From: Agrobacterium fabrum str. C58 | GTDB taxonomy: Bacteria > Pseudomonadota > Alphaproteobacteria > Rhizobiales > Rhizobiaceae | NCBI RefSeq assembly: GCF_000092025.1 | Contig: NC_003063.2 | Span: 496,001 to 560,000 of the forward strand | DNA length: 64,000 nt | Direction: 5' to 3' | Part shown: positions 8,657-17,470 of the stretch, piece after piece | Position numbering within the stretch: the first letter of the stretch is position 1 | Layout: the number at the start of each line of letters is the position of its first letter | Program-made: the position numbers and the translations under genes | Notes under the pieces: model-generated | The model's database searches: none | Seen by the model: the letters and a program-made list of their open reading frames with translations, nothing else | What the model was told of the DNA's origin: nothing

Positions 8657-9415
8657 TCATGCGCCTTCATATTCCAGCGAAGCGCCGATCAATTCGCGCG
8701 CATAGGGATGCGTCGCACCATTGCCGGCGATGGCCTCGCGCGGCAGGATTTCGGTGATTTCGCCACGCAGCATCACCGCGAACCGGTCGCACATGTGGTC
8801 GACCACGGCGAGATCATGGGTCACCATGATATAGGTGAAGCCGCGCTCTTCACGCAGGCGCTGCAACAGGTTGAGGATTTCCGCCTGCACCGAGACATCG
8901 AGCGCGGAGGTCGGCTCATCAAGCAGGAGCAGCGAGGGTTCGAGTATCAGTGCGCGCGCAATCGCCACGCGCTGCCGCTGGCCACCGGAAAGCTGATGCG
9001 GGAAGCGGTCCAGGAAGGAGACCGGCAGGCCGACATCCGTGATGACCTTGCGCATACGCTCTTCGCGGTCACCGAGCTTATGGATCGCAAGCGATTCCGA
9101 AAGCACGGTGCGCACCGACTGGCGGGGATGCAGCGAACCATAGGGATCCTGAAACACCATCTGCAGCATGCGGCACCGCTCGATCAGCGGTATGTCGCGC
9201 ACCGACCTGCCGTCGATGAGGATGTCGCCCGTCCAGAAATCGTTGAGCATGGAGACGCAACGAAGCACGGTGGATTTGCCCGATCCGCTTTCACCGACCA
9301 GCCCGAAACATTCGCCCGGTTCGACGCGGAAGGATACCGAAGGAAGCACTTTTAGTGCCGTATGGCCGCTGCCGAAGGTGATGGAGAGATCGCGGGTTTC
9401 AACGGAAACGGCCAT
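8657..9415 (-). CDS. ABC transporter ATP-binding protein (DppF/OppF type)
   Basis: A 252-residue ATPase of a Dpp/Opp-type importer. It shows Walker A (GESGSGKST), the signature [14 protein letters not shown], Walker B (LLLLDEP) and the H-loop (VTHD). I start it at 9415, where its ATG shares one base with the preceding stop (TAATG) and follows GGAGGAGAAAG, rather than at in-frame 9436. It is the last gene of a four-gene minus-strand operon ending at the 8567-8596 terminator. Confidence 0.92.
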   Translation of the reverse strand: MAVSVETRDLSITFGSGHTALKVLPSVSFRVEPGECFGLVGESGSGKSTVLRCVSMLNDFWTGDILIDGRSVRDIPLIERCRMLQMVFQDPYGSLHPRQSVRTVLSESLAIHKLGDREERMRKVITDVGLPVSFLDRFPHQLSGGQRQRVAIARALILEPSLLLLDEPTSALDVSVQAEILNLLQRLREERGFTYIMVTHDLAVVDHMCDRFAVMLRGEITEILPREAIAGNGATHPYARELIGASLEYEGA

Positions 9416-10251
9416 TATACTTTCTCCTCCAGCCATTCGGGACGGCGATCCAGCACCGCAAGCGGTGAGCGCGAGCCTCCAATGCGCGGCTGCGCCGCGA
9501 GCAGGCCGCGCGTATAGGGATGTTGCGCCTGATCGAGATCGCGGGCGGCAAGCGTTTCCACCACGCGGCCGGCATACATGATGAGAACCCGGTCACAGAA
9601 ATTGCGCACGAGATTGAGGTCGTGGCTGATCATGATGAGGCCGATGCCGCGATCGCGCACCAGGCCATCGAGAATATTCAGCACCTGCAGCCGTACCGTC
9701 ACGTCAAGCGCCGAGGTCGGCTCGTCGGCAATGACGAGATCGGGATCGGCAAGCAGCATCATGGCGATCATGACGCGTTGGCCCATGCCGCCGGAAATTT
9801 CATGCGGATATTGCTCGTAGACGCGCTCCGCATCGCGGATTTTCACCGCATCGAGCATAGCCAACGCCTTTTCACGAGCTTGCGATTTCGACGCCTTGAA
9901 GTGGCGCAGATAGGTCTCGGTCACCTGATCACCGACCCGGCGAATGGGGTTAAGGGAGAATTTCGGATCCTGAAGGATCATCGACATGCGCCGGCCACGC
10001 ACCTTCAGCATCTCTTTTTCGCTGAGGGCGAGAAGATCAATCCCTTCGAAATCAAGCCTGTCGGCGGTGATCGTCGCCGATGGCAGTAGCCGCAGCAGAG
10101 CGCGGCCCACGGTGGATTTGCCAGAGCCGCTTTCACCAACGATGCCGAGACGTTCCCGGCCGAGCGTGAAGGAGATACCGCGCACCGCCTCGGTGGCCGA
10201 GCCGCCGTAACGGATGCGGAGATTTTCGACGTCAAGGATTGGTTTTTCCAT
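9415..10251 (-). CDS. ABC transporter ATP-binding protein (DppD/OppD type)
   Basis: This 278-residue ATPase pairs with the DppF-like subunit to energise import. Walker A is GESGSGKST, the signature is ISGGMGQRV, Walker B is LVIADEP and the switch His is in ISHDLN. The C-terminal YTRGLLAAQP segment is typical of the oligopeptide ATPase C-terminal domain. It follows the DppC-like permease by 4 nt. Confidence 0.92.
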   Translation of the reverse strand: MEKPILDVENLRIRYGGSATEAVRGISFTLGRERLGIVGESGSGKSTVGRALLRLLPSATITADRLDFEGIDLLALSEKEMLKVRGRRMSMILQDPKFSLNPIRRVGDQVTETYLRHFKASKSQAREKALAMLDAVKIRDAERVYEQYPHEISGGMGQRVMIAMMLLADPDLVIADEPTSALDVTVRLQVLNILDGLVRDRGIGLIMISHDLNLVRNFCDRVLIMYAGRVVETLAARDLDQAQHPYTRGLLAAQPRIGGSRSPLAVLDRRPEWLEEKV

Positions 10252-10255
10252 GGTC

Positions 10256-11143
10256 TTATCTCCGGTTCATCTGCTTCGGATCGAGCGCATCCCGCAACCC
10301 ATCGCCCAGAAGGTTGAAGGCGAGGCTGACAGAGAGGATAGCGACACCGGGAAAGGTCACCAGCCACCAGCTGTCCAGCATGTAGCGCCGTCCAGTCGCG
10401 ATCATCGCTCCCCATTCCGGCAGCGGCGGCTGTGCACCGAGACCGAGAAAACCGAGGCCGGCGGCGGTGAGGATGACGGTCGCCATATTCAGCGTAAGGC
10501 GGATGAGAACAGACGGCAGGCACATGGGCATGATCGATTTGACGATGATGCGCAGAGGTGACGCCCCCTGAAGCCTTGCGGCAGCAATGTAATCCGCCTT
10601 GCGGAAAGTCATGGCTTCGGCACGCGCAAGACGCGCGATCGGCGGCCAGGAGGTGAGCGCAATGGCGATGATCGCATTGTTGAGGCTCGGGCCGAGTGCA
10701 GCGACGAATGCGAGCGACAGGATGAGGCTGGGGAAGGACAGGAAGATATCCGTGATGCGCATCATTACCGTATCGAACTTGCCGCCGAGATAACCGGATG
10801 CCGTGCCGACCAGAAGACCGACGGGGCCGACGATGATCGAGACCAGCGAGATGATGGTGAGCGTGATGCGCGCGCCCCAGAGAAGACGACTGTAAATATC
10901 GCGTCCCAGCTCATCCGTGCCGAAAACATGGCCGTTGCCCGGGGCCTGCAGCGTGTTGGCGAGATCCTGCGCGTAGGGGTCATGCGTCGCAAGCCAGGGC
11001 GCGAAAATCGCGGCGATGACGAGGAGAAGCAGGACAGCCAGGCCGAAGGCCGATGTCGGGCTTTTCAGCAGGAAGAGGATGATATTCTTCAGCGCGTTCA
11101 AAGGCACGGGAAGACGGGAAGAGGTTTCTGCACGGGCCGTCAT
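10256..11143 (-). CDS. ABC transporter permease (DppC type)
   Basis: A 295-residue inner-membrane permease with about six hydrophobic segments. The N-terminal helix and periplasmic segment (FAPWLATHDPYAQDL, HVFGTDELGRDIYSRLLWGAR) are diagnostic of DppC/OppC, and the EAA loop is in the segment starting YIAAARLQGASPLRII. Its start overlaps the stop of the DppB-like gene by one base. Confidence 0.92.
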   Translation of the reverse strand: MTARAETSSRLPVPLNALKNIILFLLKSPTSAFGLAVLLLLVIAAIFAPWLATHDPYAQDLANTLQAPGNGHVFGTDELGRDIYSRLLWGARITLTIISLVSIIVGPVGLLVGTASGYLGGKFDTVMMRITDIFLSFPSLILSLAFVAALGPSLNNAIIAIALTSWPPIARLARAEAMTFRKADYIAAARLQGASPLRIIVKSIMPMCLPSVLIRLTLNMATVILTAAGLGFLGLGAQPPLPEWGAMIATGRRYMLDSWWLVTFPGVAILSVSLAFNLLGDGLRDALDPKQMNRR

Positions 11144-12165
11144 CAGCGGGTCCTCGGATCGAAAAAGCGGTAGAGAATGTCGGACAGGAGATTGAGCCCG
11201 ATAAAGATGACGCCGACGATAAGCACGCAGGTCATCACGGCATTCATGTCGCCAATGATAAGATTGCTGGTCAGATATTGCCCGAAACCCGGCCAGGCGA
11301 AGACGGTCTCAATGAGCACCGCGCCTTCCAGCAGCGAGCCATAGGCAAGGGCGATGATGGTGACCAGCTGCACGCGGATATTGCCGAAAGCATGCAGCCA
11401 CACCGTCTGCCGCTGCGACAGGCCTTTGACACGCGCTGTCGTCACATATTCCTGGCCCAGCTGGTCCAGCATGAAGCTGCGCGTCATGCGGGTGATATAG
11501 GCCGAGGAGGAATAACCGAGCAGGGCGGCGGGAAGGATGAGGTGGTTGATCGCCGACCAAAACACCTCCATATCGCCCGCAAGCAGACTGTCGATCAGCA
11601 GGAAGCCCGTCCGCTCCTCCACCAAACCGATATAGAACTGGTCCATGCGGCCACCGCCGCCGACAAGGCCGAGATGGGCGTAAAAAACGATCAGCGCAAT
11701 CATGCCTGTCCAGAAGATCGGCATGGAATGGCCGAACAGGCTGAGCACGCGCACCAGATGATCCTGCCAGCGGTCTTTGTTGACGGCGGCATAAACGCCC
11801 ATGGGAATGCCGAGACCGGCGCCGATCAGGATGGCGAAGGTCGCAAGTTCCATGGTTGCTGGCATGACCCGGATGATATCTTCGATCACCGGGCGGCCGG
11901 TTCGGATCGAAGTTCCGAAATCGCCGGTGAAGACATCACCGAGATAATAGATGAACTGCTGCCACAGCGGCCGGTCGAAGCCGAGCGCATGATAGACCTG
12001 TTCATAGGTTTCGCGCGTCGCATCTTCGCCGACGATCGCCCGCACGGGATCGGCGGGCATCAGGCGGCCGATAAAAAAGGTCAGCAACAGCAATCCAAGC
12101 AGCGTAACCGCAATACTTCCGATCTGGCCGGAGAGGCCATAAAGCGAAAGGCGTCTTTTTGACAT
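11143..12165 (-). CDS. ABC transporter permease (DppB type)
   Basis: A 340-residue DppB-family permease, first gene of the minus-strand operon. It has an N-terminal membrane helix, the conserved LGFDRPLWQQFIYYLGDVFTGDFGTS segment and the EAA-type loop YVTTARVKGLSQRQ. I start it at 12165, where the ATG follows GGGAGGAATC; the in-frame ATG at 12225 has no such site and would overlap the palindrome at 12220-12242. Confidence 0.92.
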   Translation of the reverse strand: MSKRRLSLYGLSGQIGSIAVTLLGLLLLTFFIGRLMPADPVRAIVGEDATRETYEQVYHALGFDRPLWQQFIYYLGDVFTGDFGTSIRTGRPVIEDIIRVMPATMELATFAILIGAGLGIPMGVYAAVNKDRWQDHLVRVLSLFGHSMPIFWTGMIALIVFYAHLGLVGGGGRMDQFYIGLVEERTGFLLIDSLLAGDMEVFWSAINHLILPAALLGYSSSAYITRMTRSFMLDQLGQEYVTTARVKGLSQRQTVWLHAFGNIRVQLVTIIALAYGSLLEGAVLIETVFAWPGFGQYLTSNLIIGDMNAVMTCVLIVGVIFIGLNLLSDILYRFFDPRTR

Positions 12166-12468
12166 GATTCCTCCCTTGCCAGAAACCGACCGGCGCAAGG
12201 ATAAAAGCGCAATCCTGTCTGACAACTATTCACAAGTTGTCACAGGTGTCGAAAGCTGTCAAGCATGCGCCGCCGAAATCGATATGCCAAGGGCAGCGAA
12301 ATGCGTGCGCGGCGTTGTTTCGGGCGGCGGTTCCGGCACTCTTCTTTCAGAAAAATCGCCCGCATTGCCGCCAATGCAAAAGCCTGTATTCTCCTGCTTC
12401 ACAAGAGGCGGACATGGAAGCTTGCGGCGATATCGCCGACAATGTCTGCCACCTCGGGGGAGGAAAAT
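12166..12468. other. Divergent promoter region, dppB-like / lysE-like
   Basis: These 303 bases lie between divergent starts and contain the palindrome annotated at 12220-12242. No gene is apparent: reading frames crossing it have no family resemblance upstream of 12469. Confidence 0.5.
12220..12242. promoter_or_regulatory. 23-bp operator-like palindrome
   Basis: Perfect 8-bp arms TGACAACT and AGTTGTCA flank a 7-base centre. It lies 55 bases upstream of the DppB-like start and 227 bases upstream of the LysE-like start. A GntR-family regulator gene lies one gene away, at 13129-13857, and is the obvious candidate binder. Confidence 0.5.
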
Positions 12469-13101
12469 ATGATCGACGTGACGCTTCTGGCCTTTGCCGT
12501 GGTCGCCTTTATCGGCATTGCAACGCCCGGCCCTACCGTCTTGCTGGCACTCGCCAATGGCTCGAAATTCGGCGTGCGTCGCGCTATGATCGGCATGGCT
12601 GGCGCCGTCCTTTCGGATGTCGTTCTGATTGGCGCGGTTGCGCTGGGATTGGGAGCCCTCCTGGCCGCCTCGGAATTCTGGTTCGGCGTCGTCAAATGGG
12701 TGGGTGTTTGTTATCTGGTTTTCCTCGGCATCATGCTTTTGCGTTCAAGAGGAATGCTTGGCGCTCTTGGCTCCACGGAGGAAAACGGCGCAGCATCGGC
12801 GCGCTCGATCTTTCTGAAAAGCTTTCTCGTCGCCGTGACCAACCCCAAGGGATATCTGTTCTTTTCGGCCTTCCTGCCGCAATTCATCGATCCCGCCGCG
12901 CCGCAAATCCAGCAATATGCCGTTCTTGCGCTGGTCTTCGCCGGCATCGATTTTATCGTGATGTTCGGATACGCGCTGCTCGGCGCGCAGGCGGTCAGGG
13001 TGTTGCGCAAGTCCGGCGCCCTGTGGCTCGACCGCATCTGCGGCGGCGCACTGCTGACGCTTGCCGCGTCCCTTGCCCTTTACCGACGAGCCAGCGCATA
13101 A
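12469..13101 (+). CDS. LysE family amino-acid exporter
   Basis: A 210-residue inner-membrane translocator with about six membrane segments. The N-terminal pattern (VVAFIGIATPGPTVLLALANG) and the TNPKGYLFFSAFLPQF motif define the LysE/RhtB family, which exports amino acids and related compounds. ATG 12469 is chosen because it follows GGGGAGG and starts the family profile. It may relieve accumulation of products from the neighbouring catabolic genes; the substrate is unknown. Confidence 0.9.
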   Translation: MIDVTLLAFAVVAFIGIATPGPTVLLALANGSKFGVRRAMIGMAGAVLSDVVLIGAVALGLGALLAASEFWFGVVKWVGVCYLVFLGIMLLRSRGMLGALGSTEENGAASARSIFLKSFLVAVTNPKGYLFFSAFLPQFIDPAAPQIQQYAVLALVFAGIDFIVMFGYALLGAQAVRVLRKSGALWLDRICGGALLTLAASLALYRRASA

Positions 13102-13128
13102 GCCATTGTTGTTTATGCTATTTCCGCC

Positions 13129-13857
13129 TCACTCAGCCATGGTACGGGAACGCAGAAGCACCTTGTAACGCTCAAGGCTGCCGCGCAGATGCGCCGCCAT
13201 ATATTGGCGCGCGGCATCGGCGTCCCCTTCGATAATGGCATCGACGATCTTCGCATGCTCCTCCTGGAGATGCAGATTATAGTCCTTGGGACGCGACCCC
13301 GGCGCCGCACCCTGCAATTCGCCACGGGGAATGATACCGGAGCGGATAAGCTGGAGAAATTCTGGGAAACGCCGGTTCTGGGTCGCCTGTGCAATCGCCA
13401 GATGGAACTCGAAATCCGCGTCGCGCGTCGGCAAGCCCGCGCCAAGGCAGTCTCCCACACGCCGATGTGCATCGACAATCGCTTCCACCTGCACGGCGGA
13501 ACGGCGCGAGGCCGCAAGGCCGGCGGATTCGACCTCAAAGACGGTGCGCAATTCCAACAGCTCGATGACGGAGGAAATCCGTCCCACCGCCAGATCGTTG
13601 AAAGGCACTTCCTTCGCCGGTTTTGCCTCAATGGCAAAAACGCCTGCCCCCTTGCGGGCTTCAACCAGGCCATCGGCACGAAGAATGGCGATGGCCTCAC
13701 GCACAACCGTGCGGCTGACAGAATATTCCCGCGTCAACTCGCTTTCGCTCGGAAGCCGGTCACCGGGGCGGAACACGCCTTCCGCCAGATCCCGCCGCAA
13801 GGCCGAACTGATTTTCGCCGCAAGCGATACTTGCTTGGTGCTGCTCTCAATGTCCAT
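13129..13857 (-). CDS. GntR family regulator, FadR/FCD subfamily
   Basis: A 242-residue repressor-type protein. Residues about 15-80 form the winged helix-turn-helix (SELTREYSVSRTVVREAIAI, then a GAGVF wing). The C-terminal part is a helical FCD ligand domain with the metal-binding-type segment RDADFEFHLAIA. Members usually bind palindromes near their own locus and respond to organic acids. It is convergent with lysE and probably controls the 4975-13101 genes, given the palindromes at 4877-4924 and 12220-12242. Confidence 0.9.
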   Translation of the reverse strand: MDIESSTKQVSLAAKISSALRRDLAEGVFRPGDRLPSESELTREYSVSRTVVREAIAILRADGLVEARKGAGVFAIEAKPAKEVPFNDLAVGRISSVIELLELRTVFEVESAGLAASRRSAVQVEAIVDAHRRVGDCLGAGLPTRDADFEFHLAIAQATQNRRFPEFLQLIRSGIIPRGELQGAAPGSRPKDYNLHLQEEHAKIVDAIIEGDADAARQYMAAHLRGSLERYKVLLRSRTMAE

Positions 13858-13951
13858 TCCGGCCCACCTGTTTTAAACCTGTCTGGCATGTTAGCAAACA
13901 CCCGCTACATTGCAAGGGCCGGCGTCAGCGTCGGCGCAACCGCAGGGAGGT

Positions 13952-14935
13952 TCAGGCGGCCGCCATGGCTGAGTTGCTGGAAAAGCGGCTTCTATATTCA
14001 CCCGGCGAAAGCCCGAGAATGCGGTGAAACACGCGGCGAAAGGCGGCAGCATCCTCATAACCAACCGACCAGGCGATCTGATCGACCGAACGGCGGGTGA
14101 ATTCCAGCAACTCCCGCGCCTTGCCGACCCGCAGATGCTGGACATATTCGATGGGCTTCATACCGGTCGCCGCCTTGAAGCGACGCAGGAAGGTCCGCTC
14201 CTCCAGCCCGGCGTGACCGGCCATGTCGGTCACGCTCGTTGCCCGCCCGGCACGCGCCTGCAGCCAGTGCTGCACCTTCAGGATCGGCTCGTCGCCATGT
14301 GTCAGCCTCGGGGCGAAGCTGCTATAATGGCGCTGCTCCCGCCCGGAAGGATCGATCAGCAGGAATTTGCCGGTCTCGATCATGACCGAAGGGCCGAGCA
14401 GCCGGTCAACGATGCGCAGGCCAAGATCGGTCCACGCCATCAGCCCGCCGGCGGTGATGATATCACCGTCCTCGATGACGATCTTGTCTATTTCCAGCCG
14501 TACATCGGGAAAACGCTCACGAAACCGTTCGGCAAACAGCCAGTGGGTCGTGGCCGGGCGGGCGGCCAGAAGCCCGGTCGCGGCGATCATGAAGGAGCCG
14601 CCGCAACTGGCTGCCAGCGTCGCGCCTTGCGCGTGTCGGTCGAGCAGCCAGCGGGCGTAAGGCTCGGCCTCCTCGATTTCTGCCGGCCCGGTCAGCCTTC
14701 CGGGTACGACAAAGATGTCGGGATGGCCCACACCTGGATCGGTATCATGACAGCGGGAGAATTCACCGCTCTCCCCCATGCTCCAGTGACTGACCCGCAA
14801 TTTCGGCCCGCCACGATCCTGTGAAAATACCGATGCGATGGCAAAAAGATCGGTGATGCCATGTACCATGGCGATCTGACAGTCCCGGTAGAGGACCAGA
14901 CCGACTTCCAGCGTGCTTCCCGTTACACCCGCCAT
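13952..14935 (-). CDS. GlxA/FtrA-type AraC family transcriptional regulator
   Basis: This 327-residue regulator has an N-terminal DJ-1/PfpI-like domain (nucleophile-elbow pattern [13 protein letters not shown] at about 120) and a C-terminal AraC double helix-turn-helix at about 220-320 ([36 protein letters not shown]). Such proteins usually activate adjacent genes through tandem direct repeats. It is divergent from the alpha/beta hydrolase at 15064, and a pair of 21-bp-phased repeats lies between them. Confidence 0.9.
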   Translation of the reverse strand: MAGVTGSTLEVGLVLYRDCQIAMVHGITDLFAIASVFSQDRGGPKLRVSHWSMGESGEFSRCHDTDPGVGHPDIFVVPGRLTGPAEIEEAEPYARWLLDRHAQGATLAASCGGSFMIAATGLLAARPATTHWLFAERFRERFPDVRLEIDKIVIEDGDIITAGGLMAWTDLGLRIVDRLLGPSVMIETGKFLLIDPSGREQRHYSSFAPRLTHGDEPILKVQHWLQARAGRATSVTDMAGHAGLEERTFLRRFKAATGMKPIEYVQHLRVGKARELLEFTRRSVDQIAWSVGYEDAAAFRRVFHRILGLSPGEYRSRFSSNSAMAAA

Positions 14936-14951
14936 GCCCCTACCCCTGTTT

Positions 14952-14985
14952 TGTCAGTTTTGGCTCGCTTTCTGTCAGAAGTGCC
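14952..14985 (+). promoter_or_regulatory. Tandem AraC-type half sites, 21-bp phase
   Basis: TGTCAG-TTT-TGGC (14952-14964) and TGTCAG-AAG-TGCC (14973-14985) are direct repeats sharing 9 of 13 bases, offset by exactly 21 bp. They sit in the 128-base region between the GlxA-type regulator and the hydrolase it probably controls. Two-turn spacing is usual for AraC-family monomer pairs. Confidence 0.55.
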
Positions 14986-15063
14986 AATCCAGCCCCGGCT
15001 GCATCAAGAGTATCTCTATTCCCACGGGACGCAAGCAAGCTGCCTGCAACAGGAGAGAGAGCC

Positions 15064-15891
15064 ATGACAACGATCACCACCAGAGACGGAACGCACATCT
15101 TCTACAAGGACTGGGGTCCGAAAGACGGCCAGCCCATCATCTTCTCCCATGGCTGGCCGCTCAGCGCCGACACCTGGGATGCGCAGATGGTGTTCTTCGC
15201 CAATAACGGTTTCCGCACCATCGCCCATGACCGCCGCAGCCACGGCCGCTCGGATCAGGTCTGGCACAACAATACCATGGATCAATATGCCGACGATCTC
15301 GCCGAGTTGATCGAACAGCTCGATCTCCACGACATCATTCTAGTCGGTCATTCCACCGGCGGCGGCGAGGTGACCCGTTATATCGGCCGCCACGGCACGG
15401 CCCGCGTCGCGAAGATCGCCCTCATCGGCGCGGTGCCGCCGCTGATGCTGAAGACGGAAAGCAATACCATCGGCATGCCGATCGATGTCTTCGATGGCAT
15501 CCGCAAGAGCACCTATGATAATCGCAGCCAGTTCTTCAAGGACCTGACCATTCCCTTCTACGGCTACAACCGCGAAGGCGCCGTGATTTCGGAAGGCATT
15601 CGCGAGGAATTCTGGCGGCAGGGCATGATGGGCGGCCTCAAGGGCCAGCTCGACAGTATCCGCGCCTTCTCGGAAAGCGATTTCCACCAGGACCTGAAGG
15701 CCTTCGACAAACCAACGCTGGTGCTGCATGGCGATGACGACCAGATCGTGCCGGTCGGCGCTTCAGCACTTTCCACGGTCAAGATCGTCAAACATGCGAC
15801 CCTCAAAATCTACGAGGGCGCCGACCATGGCCTGACGCAGACCCATCAGGACCGGTTCAACGCCGACCTCCTCACCTTCATCAACGCCTGA
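15064..15891 (+). CDS. Alpha/beta hydrolase, non-heme chloroperoxidase-like
   Basis: A 275-residue cytoplasmic hydrolase. Nucleophile Ser97 sits in GHSTGGG, the oxyanion region is SHGWPLSAD, and the acid/His are in DDDQIVP and the ADHGL segment. The group is annotated as cofactor-free chloroperoxidase/perhydrolase but mostly contains esterases. A close paralogue is at 47958-48794. Its start follows AGGAGAGAGCC. SDR and membrane-protein genes follow within 30 bases each, so a three-gene operon is likely, driven from the region with the tandem repeats. Confidence 0.88.
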   Translation: MTTITTRDGTHIFYKDWGPKDGQPIIFSHGWPLSADTWDAQMVFFANNGFRTIAHDRRSHGRSDQVWHNNTMDQYADDLAELIEQLDLHDIILVGHSTGGGEVTRYIGRHGTARVAKIALIGAVPPLMLKTESNTIGMPIDVFDGIRKSTYDNRSQFFKDLTIPFYGYNREGAVISEGIREEFWRQGMMGGLKGQLDSIRAFSESDFHQDLKAFDKPTLVLHGDDDQIVPVGASALSTVKIVKHATLKIYEGADHGLTQTHQDRFNADLLTFINA

Positions 15892-15917
15892 AACCACCAG
15901 ACACCGGAGACACGGAC

Positions 15918-16709
15918 ATGACACAGAATACCTTTCTCATCACCGGCGCATCCGATGGTATCGGCGCCGTATATGCCGAACGCCTCGCAGGACGCGGCCA
16001 CGATCTTATCCTCGTGGCGCGGCGTGCCGAGAAGCTGAAGGCACTGGCAGCGCAGCTGGAAAAGGACCACGGCATTGCCGTCGAGGTTCTCAGCGCCGAT
16101 CTTTCCAGCGCGGAAGACCTCGAAAAGGTCGAGGTCCGGCTGCGCGAAGACCAGCGTATCACCGGCCTCGTCAACAATGCCGGCATAGCCGGGGAAGGCG
16201 CGATCACGGCACTGGACCCGGCCTATGTGACGACGATGATCAATCTCAACATTCTTGCCGTCACCCGGCTGGCGGCAGCCATCGCGCCCCGCCTTGCCGC
16301 CGCAGGCAAAGGCACGATCATCAACATGACTTCGGTCACGGCGCTGATGCCGGCGGCATTCACCGCCGTCTATCCGGCCACAAAGGCCTTCGTGCTCGCC
16401 TTCACCGAAGCACTGCAGGCGCAGCTTTCGCCGTCCGGCGTGCGGGTTCAAGCCGTGCTGCCCGGCATCACCCGCACCGCGATATGGGAAGAGGAACGGC
16501 TCGATGCCATCCCGGCCGCCATGGTCATGGACGTGCACGACATGGTGGACGCGGCCCTTGCCGGTCTCGATCTCGGTGAGGCGCTGACCATTCCTTCCCT
16601 GCCGGATACGGTCGACCTTGAAAATTTCCTTGCAGCACGCGCAGCGTTGAGGCCCAATCTGTCGCATGCACTTGCCGCCAGCCGGTATCGTGCAGGCAGA
16701 ACCGAATAG
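15918..16709 (+). CDS. Short-chain dehydrogenase/reductase (SDR)
   Basis: A 263-residue classical SDR, NAD(P)-dependent, cytoplasmic. It has the cofactor motif TGASDGIG near the N-terminus, NNAG and the catalytic Tyr152-x-x-x-Lys156 (YPATK). The Arg after the second strand (ARRAEK) suggests NADP preference. Second gene of the hydrolase-SDR-membrane-protein set; its substrate is unknown. Confidence 0.88.
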   Translation: MTQNTFLITGASDGIGAVYAERLAGRGHDLILVARRAEKLKALAAQLEKDHGIAVEVLSADLSSAEDLEKVEVRLREDQRITGLVNNAGIAGEGAITALDPAYVTTMINLNILAVTRLAAAIAPRLAAAGKGTIINMTSVTALMPAAFTAVYPATKAFVLAFTEALQAQLSPSGVRVQAVLPGITRTAIWEEERLDAIPAAMVMDVHDMVDAALAGLDLGEALTIPSLPDTVDLENFLAARAALRPNLSHALAASRYRAGRTE

Positions 16710-16722
16710 TGGGAGACGTATC

Positions 16723-17208
16723 ATGATCCTTGGACTGACCATTCCCCAATTCACGACATTGCATGTGGCCTTGAGCCTCATCGGCATCGCCACCGGACTG
16801 ATCGCCCTGCCCGCTTATGCGGTGGGGCGGTGGATGCCGCGCATGACGGCGGTTTTTCTCGTCACCACGCTTGCCACCACGCTTACCGGCTTTTTATTTC
16901 CCATCGGGAATTTCACGCCCGCACTCGGCGTCGGCATCATCTCGACCCTCTTTCTGGCAATCGCGCTCGTTGCGCTTTACGGATATGGCCTCAATGGCAG
17001 ATCGCGCTTCATCTACACGATCGCCGCCACGATCAGCCTTTATCTCAATATGTTCGTGTTGATCGTTCAGTCCTTCCTCAAGGTCGAAACCCTCAACAAT
17101 CTGGCGCCGAACGGCAACGAGCCGCCATTTGTCGTGGCTCAGACGGTCCTGCTTCTGGCTGCGATCTGTCTTGGCTGGAAGGCGACGCGCCGCAGGCTTG
17201 CCACGTGA
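16723..17208 (+). CDS. Small four-helix membrane protein, unknown function
   Basis: This 161-residue protein has four hydrophobic segments at about 12-32, 42-62, 68-90 and 135-152, and a basic C-terminus (KATRRR), so it is probably an inner-membrane protein. I do not recognise a catalytic motif. The start at 16723 follows GGGAGACG, 13 bases after the SDR stop. Presumably cotranscribed with the SDR and hydrolase. Confidence 0.75.
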   Translation: MILGLTIPQFTTLHVALSLIGIATGLIALPAYAVGRWMPRMTAVFLVTTLATTLTGFLFPIGNFTPALGVGIISTLFLAIALVALYGYGLNGRSRFIYTIAATISLYLNMFVLIVQSFLKVETLNNLAPNGNEPPFVVAQTVLLLAAICLGWKATRRRLAT

Positions 17209-17247
17209 GGCACGTCGAAATCTAACCGGCTTCCGGAGAAGACGCCC

Positions 17248-17271
17248 TGTGCCCGAGTAATTTCGGGCACA
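17248..17271 (+). terminator. Probable terminator hairpin
   Basis: A 9-bp perfect stem (TGTGCCCGA / TCGGGCACA) with a 6-base loop lies 39 bases after the membrane-protein stop and is followed by a short, interrupted T tract (GCGTGTTTT). Confidence 0.65.
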
Positions 17272-17422
17272 GCGTGTTTTGCGCGCCAAATGCAGCCGGA
17301 TCTCCGTTCACCCGTCACAAAAAGAAGAAATCCCGCCTCTAGAATCTCCTTTCGAATCCTCCTGAAAGGATCGCAGAAGGCATTGGGCACGACGGCAATT
17401 TTCAGCCCTTGCAAATAAACAT

Positions 17423-17445
17423 TATACATTATATGATAATATATA
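17423..17445. promoter_or_regulatory. TA-rich BigR-type operator
   Basis: A 23-bp TA-only-like palindrome centred on 17434: TATA-c-ATTAT-ATG-ATAAT-a-TATA, with one mismatched pair. It ends 25 bases before the start of the persulfide dioxygenase fusion. BigR from Agrobacterium and Xylella is known to repress its operon by binding a TA-rich palindrome there, so this is the expected operator and promoter overlap. Confidence 0.75.
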
Positions 17446-17470
17446 CTAATTTAGCAAACAGGAGAAGGCG

